Below, in pieces: positions 53,650 through 61,136 of a stretch of 64,000 nucleotides of DNA. Within the stretch, counting starts at the first letter, position 1. Each line of letters starts with the position of its first letter. Position numbers and translations under genes: made by a program. The notes under the pieces were generated by a model. It ran no database searches, was not told the origin of the DNA, and saw only the letters and a program-made list of their open reading frames with translations. The stretch is taken from positions 6,384,501 through 6,448,500 of the forward strand of contig NZ_CP108442.1 of the NCBI RefSeq assembly GCF_041435355.1. The letters are read 5' to 3'. The DNA comes from Streptomyces sp. NBC_01276. GTDB taxonomy: Bacteria > Actinomycetota > Actinomycetes > Streptomycetales > Streptomycetaceae.

Positions 53650-54256
53650 CCGCACCGGCGCGATGCATGCCGTGTCGCCGGTCGAGCCGCTGACCCTGAA
53701 GATCCTGGTCGCGGGCGGTTTCGGGGTGGGCAAGACCACCCTGGTCAGTGCTGTGAGCGAGATCCGTCCGCTGCGGACGGAGGAACGCCTGTCCGAACCG
53801 GGCGCCGCCGTCGACGACATCGACGGGGTGGAGGGGAAGAGCACCACCACCGTGGCCATGGACTTCGGCCGCATCACCCTGCGCGAGGACCTGGTGCTCT
53901 ACCTCTTCGGCACGCCGGGCCAGGACCGCTTCTGGTTCCTGTGGGACGAGCTGGCGCAGGGCTCCCTCGGCTCGGTGGTGCTGGCGGACACCCGCCGCCT
54001 CGCCGACTGCTTCGCCGCCATCGACTACTTCGAGCGGCGCGGGATCCCCTTCGTCGTCGCGGTCAACTGCTTCGACGGCGCCGAGCGCCATCCCGTCGTG
54101 ACCGTCCGCGAGGCGCTCGACCTCGATCCGGAGGTGCCGGTCCTGCTCTGCGACGCCAGGGACCGGGAATCGGTCAAGGACGTCCTCGTGGGCGTCGTCG
54201 AACACGCCATGTCCCTGGCCCGGTCCCGCCGCAGGAGCCTGAGCGCCGGGGCCTGA
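53630..54256 (+). CDS. cvnD: CvnD GTP-binding protein
   Basis: 208 aa small GTPase of the conservon. G1 is GGFGVGKTTLVSAV (about 28-41). G3 FGTPGQDRFWFLWDELAQG (about 93-111) has the PGQ needed for hydrolysis. G4 reads VNCFDG in place of NKxD, as is usual in the family. Basic C-terminus. The start lies within the cvnC end (20-base overlap), so translation is coupled. It is the last conservon gene; a hairpin follows. Confidence 0.95.
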   Translation: MAFGRSSRTGAMHAVSPVEPLTLKILVAGGFGVGKTTLVSAVSEIRPLRTEERLSEPGAAVDDIDGVEGKSTTTVAMDFGRITLREDLVLYLFGTPGQDRFWFLWDELAQGSLGSVVLADTRRLADCFAAIDYFERRGIPFVVAVNCFDGAERHPVVTVREALDLDPEVPVLLCDARDRESVKDVLVGVVEHAMSLARSRRRSLSAGA

Positions 54257-54330
54257 GGGTCCTGGGCCTGAGCGTCCCGGCTCGGGCTCGGGGCCCGAGC
54301 TCCCTCCGGACGCGTCCGCGCGTCATGGAG

Positions 54331-54366
54331 GCGGCCCGTACCCCCGCCGACTGGGGTACGGGCCGC
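54331..54366. terminator. 14-bp hairpin after the conservon
   Basis: GCGGCCCGTACCCC (54331-54344) pairs perfectly with its complement (54353-54366) across an 8-base loop. It sits between the convergent cvnD and thiolase-like genes and probably terminates both transcripts. Confidence 0.8.
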
Positions 54367-54490
54367 AGCTCTCATGGGGGGATCCGGGGATCCCGCTCGC
54401 GGCGCGGGACCGTGGACAGAGTGTGAACCCGCCGCCGGGGGCCGTCAAGCACCCCGACAACACACCCAGTTCACGGCCCCCGCCGCCCCC

Positions 54491-55726
54491 TCAGCGCACC
54501 GCCACGACGGCCGAGCCGTGGCCGAACAGCCCCTGGTTCGCGGTGATCCCGGCCCGCGCTCCCGGCACCTGCCGCGCCCCGGCCGTACCCCGCAGCTGCC
54601 ACGTGAGCTCGCACACCTGGGCGATGGCCTGCGCCGGCACCGCCTCCCCGAAGGAGGACAGCCCGCCGCTCGGGTTGACCGGCACCCGCCCGCCGAGCGC
54701 GGTCGCCCCCTCCCGCAGGAGCTTGACCGCTTCGCCCTCGCCGCACAGGCCGATGTCCTCGTACCAGTCCAGTTCGAGCGCGGTCGACAGGTCGTACACC
54801 TCGGCCAGCGACAGGTCGCCCGGCCCCAGCCCCGCCTCCTCGTAGGCGGCGCGCGCGATCGACGACCGGAAGGAGCCGGCGGCGGGCGCCACCGCCACCG
54901 CCGAGTCGGTCGCGATGTCCGGCAGGTCCAGCACGGTACGCGGATACGTGGGCGTCACCGTGGACACCGCCCGGATCCGCACCGGGTCCGCCGCCCCCCG
55001 CGCCCGCGCGAACTCCATGCTGCTCAGCACCAGGGCGGCGCCCCCGTCCGAGGTGGCGCAGATGTCCAGCAGCCGCAGCGGATCGGCCACCACCGCCGAG
55101 GCCGCCACCTCCTCGGCGGTCACCGCCTTGCGGTAGCGGGCGTTGGGGTTGAGCGCCCCCGCGGCCGCGTTCTTCACCTTGACCTGCGCGAAGTCCTCAC
55201 CGGTGTCCCCGTACAGGGCCATGCGGCGGCGGGCGTAGAGCGCGAAGTACGCCGGGTTCACGGCCCCCAGGACCCGGAACCGCAGCCAGTCCGGGTCGTC
55301 GGGCCGCTCGCCGCCGGCCGGGGCGAAGAAGCCCTTCGGGGCCGCGTCGGCGCCCACCACCAGCACCACGTCCGCCAGCCCCGCCAGGATCTGCGCCCGT
55401 GCCGCCCCGATGGCCTGGGCCCCCGAGGCGCAGGCCGCGTACACGCTGGTCACCCGGGCGCCCTGCCAGCCGAGGGCCCGCGCGAAGGTGGCCCCGGCGA
55501 CGTAGCCCGGGTAACCGGAGCGCACGGTGTCGGCCCCGACGACGGAATCGACGTCGGTCCACTCCAGCCCGGCGTCGGCGAGCGCGGTACGGGCGGCGGC
55601 CCGTCCGTACTCCACGAAGCCGCGCCCCCACTTGCCCCAGGGGTGCATGCCGGCCCCCAGGACGGCCACCTCGCCCCGCACCGGAGCCCCGCCCGGCCCG
55701 TCCGCGCCCGCCCGGTCCCCGCTCAC
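54491..55726 (-). CDS. thiolase-like lipid-transfer protein
   Basis: 411 aa of the SCP-x thiolase family. The active Cys is in VYAACASGAQAIG (about 96-108). NPSGGLSSFGEAVPAQ carries the conserved pair before the last His region, where FGHGSAVVAV ends the protein. The usual CxG of thiolases is replaced by NQGLFGHG, as in lipid-transfer thiolases that lack ordinary activity. GTG overlaps the OB-fold gene's stop. The pair is known from steroid side-chain and acyl-CoA degradation, where the DUF35 partner is required. Substrate here unknown. Confidence 0.9.
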   Translation of the reverse strand: MSGDRAGADGPGGAPVRGEVAVLGAGMHPWGKWGRGFVEYGRAAARTALADAGLEWTDVDSVVGADTVRSGYPGYVAGATFARALGWQGARVTSVYAACASGAQAIGAARAQILAGLADVVLVVGADAAPKGFFAPAGGERPDDPDWLRFRVLGAVNPAYFALYARRRMALYGDTGEDFAQVKVKNAAAGALNPNARYRKAVTAEEVAASAVVADPLRLLDICATSDGGAALVLSSMEFARARGAADPVRIRAVSTVTPTYPRTVLDLPDIATDSAVAVAPAAGSFRSSIARAAYEEAGLGPGDLSLAEVYDLSTALELDWYEDIGLCGEGEAVKLLREGATALGGRVPVNPSGGLSSFGEAVPAQAIAQVCELTWQLRGTAGARQVPGARAGITANQGLFGHGSAVVAVR

Positions 55727-56178
55727 GAGGCCCCTCCCACCGGCTTGAACTGCCAGGTCAGCCAGGTGGTCGCGGAGTCCTCGTGCAGGACGCCGCCCAC
55801 CACCTCGACCTCCATGCCGACCTCCAGGTCCGCCACCGTCACCCCGGGGGCTCCTTGTCCGAGCACGACCATCCCCTCGGCCTCCAGCTCCACCGCGACG
55901 AGGGTGTACGGCTCCCAGGGCACGGCCGGATCGGACACGTACGGTGCGGGCGGCCGGTAGCGGCCGTCGGTGTAGGACCAGACCCGGCCGCGCGGGGACA
56001 GCGGGACCTCGGCGAGCTCGCCCCCGCCGGGACAGTGCGGATTGCGGCAGTGGGCGTCCTCGCGCGGGAAGAACACCGCGGTGCAGGCGGAGCACCGGGT
56101 GCCGAGCAGGCGGAAGCCGCCCTCCGCGTCCGCCTCCGTGAACCACCCCTGCACGACGGGTGTGCGTGTGCGTTCCAA
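55723..56178 (-). CDS. Zn-ribbon/OB-fold (DUF35) protein, thiolase partner
   Basis: 151 aa. The rubredoxin-like zinc ribbon is CSAC...CRNPHC (about 30-49), and the OB fold follows (GRVWSYTDGRYRPPAPY; VAVELEAEGMVVLGQ). DUF35 proteins bind acyl-CoA and form complexes with lipid-transfer thiolases. The stop overlaps the thiolase GTG by four bases, so they are made together. A palindromic operator lies upstream. Confidence 0.92.
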   Translation of the reverse strand: MERTRTPVVQGWFTEADAEGGFRLLGTRCSACTAVFFPREDAHCRNPHCPGGGELAEVPLSPRGRVWSYTDGRYRPPAPYVSDPAVPWEPYTLVAVELEAEGMVVLGQGAPGVTVADLEVGMEVEVVGGVLHEDSATTWLTWQFKPVGGAS

Positions 56179-56194
56179 GACCCCTCCCGGACAG

Positions 56195-56215
56195 CGTCAT
56201 CTGACGAAGCGTCAG
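56195..56215. promoter_or_regulatory. overlapping CGTCA/TGACG palindromes, candidate TetR operator
   Basis: CGTCA-TC-TGACG (56195-56206) overlaps CTGACG-AAG-CGTCAG (56201-56215). The position, 17 to 37 bases upstream of the DUF35 ATG, suits repression of the thiolase operon by a TetR-type acyl-CoA sensor. No regulator gene is adjacent. Confidence 0.6.
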
Positions 56216-56241
56216 AAGTCTGCCACGGCGGGCGCCGGGGG

Positions 56242-56580
56242 TCACCGGTTCTCGGCGAGCCACTTCCGCGCGATCATGTCCAGCTCCGCGTCCCGCCCGG
56301 CCAGCATCATCCGGATCATCTGCGCGTCCCCCCGCAGTGACCAGGCCGGATGCCCGAAGGTGGCCGGGTTGTTCCCCTCGATCAGGAAGTGCGCGGGCCA
56401 CGCGGCCCCGTACCCGATCACGGGCAGTGCGGCCAGGTACCGCCGGCGCCCGCGCGCCACCCCGTACACGGTCAGCGCCAGCCCGGACAGCGTCCCGCAG
56501 AGGTGTACCCACCGCGTGGCGGCCCGGGAGTGCATGGCGACGTAGTACGGCCAGAATTCCTCGTACGATCCGAAGGTCAT
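56242..56580 (-). CDS. DUF962/Mpo1-like membrane protein
   Basis: 112 aa. The Mpo1 pattern HSRAATRWVHLCGTLSGLAL (about 17-36) and YGAAWPAHFLIEGNNPATFG (about 57-76) carries the His and Asn residues that in yeast Mpo1 support iron-dependent alpha-oxidation of fatty acids. Two membrane segments. The C-terminus ends in a charged helix. Function in Streptomyces untested. Confidence 0.88.
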   Translation of the reverse strand: MTFGSYEEFWPYYVAMHSRAATRWVHLCGTLSGLALTVYGVARGRRRYLAALPVIGYGAAWPAHFLIEGNNPATFGHPAWSLRGDAQMIRMMLAGRDAELDMIARKWLAENR

Positions 56581-56593
56581 ACGGGCACGCTAC

Positions 56594-57289
56594 TCAGGGC
56601 CGCCCGGCGGCGACAGACACCGGAACGTCGAATGCCGTGTCCGGGAAGACCTCGGGCCGCAGCGTGAAGTGCCACCACTCCTCGGGCAGGTTCACGAACC
56701 CCTGTGCCCCCAGCACCCGCTCCAGCAGCCGCCGGTTCGCCCGCGCCGCCGCCGTGACCTCCGGGGAGTCCGTGTGCGAGGCCGGACCGAAGAAGTCGAA
56801 GGACGTCCCCATGTCCACCTCCCGGCGGGCGGGCAGCGCGACCAGCGTCACGTCGACCGTACTCCCGCGGCTGTGCGCCGACTTCGCCGCGATGTACCCC
56901 TCCGGGATCAGCCGGCCCTTGTCCACCTCCGGGTAGTACTCCGCCTTCGCCGTCGGGTCGTCCGGCTCCCCGGCCCAGCGCACGAACCGGTCCACCGCCC
57001 GCTGCGGCCGGTAGCAGTCGTACACCTTCAACGCGTACCCGCCGCGCAGCAGTTCCCGCTGCGCCCGGCGCAGGGCCTCGGCGGCCGGCCGGGCCAGCAG
57101 GCACACCGGCTCCGCGTAACCGTCCACGACCGCACCCGTGAAGTTCCGCGGGCCCGCGTACCGCATGTCCTCGCCGATGCCCGGATCCACGTCCCGCAAC
57201 GCCACGAACCCCGCGAGCCGGCCCTCCGCGCCCGCGGGCACCGCCAGCCCGGCCAGCACCGCGGCGACCACCAGCATCCTCATGCCCAT
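56594..57289 (-). CDS. secreted VanX-like D-Ala-D-Ala dipeptidase
   Basis: 231 aa with ATG at 57289 (or 57283). A signal peptide of about 22 residues follows (MLVVAAVLAGLAVPAGA). The zinc site is SAHSRGSTVDVTLV (SxHxxGxxxD) and the catalytic EEWWHF near residue 190. The export signal argues for an extracytoplasmic D,D- or L,D-dipeptidase acting on wall peptides, rather than the cytosolic VanX of glycopeptide resistance. No vanH or vanA genes are adjacent. Divergent from the Nudix gene by 17 bases, so the promoters overlap. Confidence 0.9.
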   Translation of the reverse strand: MGMRMLVVAAVLAGLAVPAGAEGRLAGFVALRDVDPGIGEDMRYAGPRNFTGAVVDGYAEPVCLLARPAAEALRRAQRELLRGGYALKVYDCYRPQRAVDRFVRWAGEPDDPTAKAEYYPEVDKGRLIPEGYIAAKSAHSRGSTVDVTLVALPARREVDMGTSFDFFGPASHTDSPEVTAAARANRRLLERVLGAQGFVNLPEEWWHFTLRPEVFPDTAFDVPVSVAAGRP

Positions 57290-57306
57290 TGGAATACCAT
57301 CGCCGC

Positions 57307-57816
57307 ATGCCGGCACAGCTGAAGGACTCGCACTGCTCCACCTGCGGAGCCCTGTTCGACACCGCGTCCTGGCCCCGGACGTGCGCCGCCTGCGGCGCCG
57401 TCACCTACCGCAACCCGCTCCCGGTCGCGATCGCCCTGCTCCCCGTCGAGGACGCCTCCGGCACCGGCCTGGTGGTCATCACCCGCACCATCGAACCCGC
57501 CCTCGGCGGCGTCGCCCTGCCCGGCGGGTTCGTGGACTTCGGCGAGGACTGGCGGGAGGCGGTCGTCCGCGAACTCCGCGAGGAGACCGGCATCGAGGCC
57601 CCGGCCGGCGAGGTCGCCCTGGCCGACGTCCTCAGCTCCCCGGCCGGCCACCTGCTCGTCTTCGGCCTCCTGCCGCCCCGCCCGACGTCCGCCCTGCCGC
57701 CCTCGGCCGCCACCGACGAGACGACGGGCTGGCACGTCCTGCGCGCACCGGCCGAACTGGCCTTCCCGCTCCACACCCGGGCGGCGGCCGCCTGGTTCGC
57801 GGGTCAATACACCTAG
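57307..57816 (+). CDS. Nudix hydrolase with zinc ribbon
   Basis: 169 aa from the ATG at 57307. The zinc ribbon at the N-terminus is CSTCG and CAACG (about 10-34), as in NudC-like and ADP-ribose type enzymes. The Nudix box GGFVDFGEDWREAVVRELRE, ending ETGI, is complete (about 78-101). Cleaves a nucleoside diphosphate derivative; substrate unknown. The start codon gives the whole ribbon; an upstream in-frame ATG is six codons away and overlaps the promoter of the VanX-like gene. Confidence 0.9.
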   Translation: MPAQLKDSHCSTCGALFDTASWPRTCAACGAVTYRNPLPVAIALLPVEDASGTGLVVITRTIEPALGGVALPGGFVDFGEDWREAVVRELREETGIEAPAGEVALADVLSSPAGHLLVFGLLPPRPTSALPPSAATDETTGWHVLRAPAELAFPLHTRAAAAWFAGQYT

Positions 57817-57876
57817 GCCGCGTCGCGTCCGGCCGGCCACCGCATCCACCCGCCGCGCGGCCGGCGCGCAGGGGTC

Positions 57877-58440
57877 CTACACGGGCAGGTCCATCACCAG
57901 TGACGCCAGCGTCACCACGCCCACCACCGTGCAGGCGACGACCGCACCCCGCGCCCACAGCGCCCGCGCCGGAACGGGCCGCGCGCGCAGGTACGCCCCC
58001 GCCAGCAGCGGGAGCACCGCGCTCAGCGCCGTCCAGGCCCAGACGTGCCCGAAGCCCGGCAGGGCCTCCGGCCGGGTCCCGAGCCACCGGTGGACGAGCA
58101 GGGCGGGCGGCACCGACAGCGCGGCCACCAGGACCGCGACCGCGACCGGCTCCGGCCACGCGCTCAGCCGGGCCGTCCAACGGCCCAGCACCGCAAGGGG
58201 TTTGACGAACAGCAGCCCGTGCAGGAACCCCGCCGCGACGGCGGTCACCGCCGTCAGCCCGAGCTCCGCGAACGACCCGCCCGAGGGCTGCCCGGTGACC
58301 AGGAGCAGCGCCCACACCGTCACCAGCTGCCAGGCACCGACCACCTCCGCACCCGGCGCCAGGTCCCGTCTGCGCACCCCGCCCAGCAGGCGTCGGTTCG
58401 CTGCGCGGGGCCGCGTCGTGGTGCCGGCTAAGACCATCAC
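57877..58440 (-). CDS. membrane protein, unknown
   Basis: 187 aa with five to six hydrophobic segments and conserved-looking Trp/Pro at their ends: GAWQLVTVWALLLVTG, VTAVAAGFLHGLLFVKPLAV, VAVLVAALSVPPALLVHRWL, WAWTALSAVLPLLAGAYL, VVACTVVGVVTLASLVM. No transporter or enzyme motif. Two ATGs in tandem at the start (58440, 58437). A perfect 7-bp inverted repeat lies 60 to 75 bases upstream. Convergent with the Nudix gene. Confidence 0.72.
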   Translation of the reverse strand: MMVLAGTTTRPRAANRRLLGGVRRRDLAPGAEVVGAWQLVTVWALLLVTGQPSGGSFAELGLTAVTAVAAGFLHGLLFVKPLAVLGRWTARLSAWPEPVAVAVLVAALSVPPALLVHRWLGTRPEALPGFGHVWAWTALSAVLPLLAGAYLRARPVPARALWARGAVVACTVVGVVTLASLVMDLPV

Positions 58441-58501
58441 TGACTCCCTGTCCGATCGGGGCGGCAGGCCCGCCGCCGCCCCACAGGCTGTCCCGCCGGC
58501 C

Positions 58502-58516
58502 TATAGCGCCGCTATA
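58502..58516. promoter_or_regulatory. TATAGCG-C-CGCTATA palindrome
   Basis: Perfect 7-base arms around one base, AT-rich against a GC-rich background, upstream of the minus-strand membrane gene and 60 bases after the GH31 stop. Such TATAGC palindromes are seen at GntR- and PadR-type operators. The regulator is not in the neighbourhood. Confidence 0.55.
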
Positions 58517-58576
58517 CCGTTTCCGGCACCGCCCGCCCTACGGCCCGTCGCCCGCCCGCCGCCCGCCCGCCGCCCC

Positions 58577-60934
58577 TCACAGCCCCCGCAGCTCGACGCC
58601 GCGCACCGTCGCGCCCGCCTCGTCCTCCACCACCACCGCGTCCCCGGCCCACCGCACGGTGTACCGCTCGACCTCGCCCGCCTCGAACCCCGGGCCCGGG
58701 TCCCGGATGACCACCCCGCCGCCCGTCCGGCCCCGGGCCGGGGCCCACGCCTCCAGCCCCACCGTCCCGTCCCGGCGCCGTACCGGCAGCACCGCCCCCG
58801 CCCGCGCCAGCACCGGAGTCCGCCCCGGCGGGGCGTCCAGCAGCACCTGCGCGGGCCCCTCGTGCGCCGCCCCCGTGGCGGTGTCGTACCACCGCCCGCG
58901 CGGCAACCGCACCGCCCGCCGGTCCGCCCCGCACTCCAGGACCGGCGCGACCAGCAGCGCGTCCCCCAGCAGGAACGCGTCCTCGCAGTCCCGCAGCACC
59001 CGGTCCTCCGGGCACCCCCACCACAACGGCCGCACGTACGGGGCCCCGGTCCGCCGCGCCAGGTGGGCCAGCGTCACGAAGTACGGCCGCAGCCGCTCCC
59101 GCTCCGCCAGCACCTCCGCGGCCCGCTCCGCCACCTCCGGCCCGAACTCCCACGGCTCGCGCCGGCCCGCCCAGATCGCCGAGTGCGTCCGGAACAGCGG
59201 CAGGTACGCCCCCAGTTGCAGCCACCGCAGGTACAGCTCCGGTGACGGCGACCCCCCGAAGCCGCCCACGTCGGGCCCCGAATACGGCACCCCGCACAGC
59301 CCGAGGCCCAGCACCAGCGCCAGCGAGGCCCGCAGCCCGTCCCAGCCGGACTCCACGTCTCCGGACCACGTGCCCCCGTAGCGCTGCATCCCCGCCCACC
59401 CCGACCGGGAGAACAGGAACGGCCGTTCCGCCGGCCGCAGCCGCACCAGACCCTCCCACCCGGCCCGCGCCATCGACAGCCCGTACACGTTGTGCCCGGC
59501 CCGGTGGTCCCCGCCCGCCCCCTCCAGCACGTGCCGGGCCGACCGCGGCAGCGTCGCGTCCCCCCACGGCGCGAACGAGACCGGCTCGTTCATGTCGTGC
59601 CAGAACCCGGCGAAGCCCTGACCGAGCCGCTCCCCGTACAGCCCGCCCCACCACTCCCGCACCGCCGGATCCGTGAAGTCCGGATAGGCGCACTCGCCCG
59701 GCCAGACCTCCCCCCGCACCTCCCGCCCCCGCGCGTCCCGCACGAACGCCCCGTGGTCACCGACCGCCAGCCCCGCGGCGTGCACCGCGTCCCCCGCCTT
59801 CACCGCCGGATCCACGATCGACACCAGCCGCACCCCCCGCTCCGCCAGCTCCGCCGCCAGCCCCGGCAGGTCCGGGAACGCCTCCCGGTCCACCGTGAAC
59901 ACCCGGTGCGCGTCGTAGTGGTCGATGTCCAGGTGCACGGCCGACAGCGCCAGCCCCCGCTCCGCGTACCCGTCCACCACCCGCCGCACCTCCGCCGCGC
60001 TCCCGAACCCCCAGCGCGCGTGCTGGTACCCCAGGGCCCACTCGGGCGGCACAGCCGCCGCGCCCGTCAGGCCCGCCCACCCCTGGAGCACCCGCGCCGG
60101 TGTCCCCACCAGCACCCAGCACCGCGCCGGGCCGCCCTCCATGCGCAGCTCGCCGGCCCCCGGCCGGTCCGGGCCCGAACCGGCCCCCTCCTCACCGCCG
60201 CGCAGCGCCACCCGCCCGTCCCAGGTGTTGTCGTAGAACGCCAGGTGCGTCCCGGCGTCCGCGACCACCATCTGCACCGGCATCGTGATGTACAGCGGAT
60301 CGGTGTCCGGCCCGAACCCGCCCTTCGGGTCCGTGTTCCACAGCCGGTACTCCCCGTCCCGCAGCCGCGGCCCCCGCGCCCGCCCGCCCAGCCCGAAGAA
60401 CCGCGCGTCCGCCGGCACCTCCGCCCGCTGCAGCCACCGGGACCCGCCCTCGGCGGGGCCCGTCACCGGATCCCACCAGCGCGGCGGCAGCTCCCGCCGC
60501 AGCACCGCCCCGCCCGGGGTCCGCACCTCCACCGCCCCGTGCCGGGACACCGCCACCGTCACCCGCTCCGACACCACCCGCCAGCCGCCGCCCGTGTCCG
60601 GCTCCAGCACCGCCCGCGGATCGGGCTCCGGCCCGCCGCCCACCACGGCGTACGAGGGCGTCGGCTCCGCCCCGTCCCAGCCCCAGAACACGGCCCCGCC
60701 CACGGTCACCCGTACCAGCAGCTCGGAACGGGCGAACCGCAGCACGCCCCCGCCCGGCCGCGCCTGCGTCCCCGCCAGCAGTCCCGGCACCCGCGCCCGT
60801 TCCGCACCGCGGCGCGGGAGCCCCTCGACGTCCGCCCGCCGATGGCTCCAGGCCGAGCGCCAGGCCCGCCGCCCGCGCGACGTACCGATCTCTTTCACCG
60901 CACGCACCAGATCACGACCGTCCATGCCGCTCAC
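58577..60934 (-). CDS. GH31 alpha-glucosidase
   Basis: 785 aa, cytosolic, no signal peptide. N-terminal beta domain (about 50-280) with the GH31 aromatic-rich YRLWNTDPKGGFGPDTDPLY. The catalytic barrel contains the nucleophile Asp447 in FWHDMNEPVSF, and the acid/base Asp in the WSGDVESGWDGLRAS stretch (about 520-535). SGPDVGGFGGSPSPELYLRW and YLPLFRTHSA follow. Releases alpha-glucose or xylose from oligosaccharides; specificity is not determinable. Divergent from the acetoacetyl-CoA synthetase gene. Confidence 0.93.
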   Translation of the reverse strand: MSGMDGRDLVRAVKEIGTSRGRRAWRSAWSHRRADVEGLPRRGAERARVPGLLAGTQARPGGGVLRFARSELLVRVTVGGAVFWGWDGAEPTPSYAVVGGGPEPDPRAVLEPDTGGGWRVVSERVTVAVSRHGAVEVRTPGGAVLRRELPPRWWDPVTGPAEGGSRWLQRAEVPADARFFGLGGRARGPRLRDGEYRLWNTDPKGGFGPDTDPLYITMPVQMVVADAGTHLAFYDNTWDGRVALRGGEEGAGSGPDRPGAGELRMEGGPARCWVLVGTPARVLQGWAGLTGAAAVPPEWALGYQHARWGFGSAAEVRRVVDGYAERGLALSAVHLDIDHYDAHRVFTVDREAFPDLPGLAAELAERGVRLVSIVDPAVKAGDAVHAAGLAVGDHGAFVRDARGREVRGEVWPGECAYPDFTDPAVREWWGGLYGERLGQGFAGFWHDMNEPVSFAPWGDATLPRSARHVLEGAGGDHRAGHNVYGLSMARAGWEGLVRLRPAERPFLFSRSGWAGMQRYGGTWSGDVESGWDGLRASLALVLGLGLCGVPYSGPDVGGFGGSPSPELYLRWLQLGAYLPLFRTHSAIWAGRREPWEFGPEVAERAAEVLAERERLRPYFVTLAHLARRTGAPYVRPLWWGCPEDRVLRDCEDAFLLGDALLVAPVLECGADRRAVRLPRGRWYDTATGAAHEGPAQVLLDAPPGRTPVLARAGAVLPVRRRDGTVGLEAWAPARGRTGGGVVIRDPGPGFEAGEVERYTVRWAGDAVVVEDEAGATVRGVELRGL

Positions 60935-61136
60935 CCTGCCACCGGCCTCCCGGCCCGCGGGGTGCGTTCAGCTTCCGTTCACCCGGAAAACGATCACAGC
61001 CGACCGCCCGGGACAGCTCTGGTGCGGATGTCGATCACATGGCATGGTCCCTGTGAGCCGCCGCGCACACACCCACGCGGCGGTGGCACCGTACGCACAC
61101 GAAGCGCGATCCACAGACTCGACCGGGAGCCGACCC
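60935..61136. promoter_or_regulatory. divergent promoter region GH31/acetoacetyl-CoA synthetase
   Basis: About 200 bases without a gene. CGATCACA occurs twice in the same direction (60991-60998 and 61032-61039), 41 bases apart, which is four helical turns. TTCACCCGGAAAA lies between the GH31 start and the first copy. No -10/-35 is certain. Confidence 0.45.
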
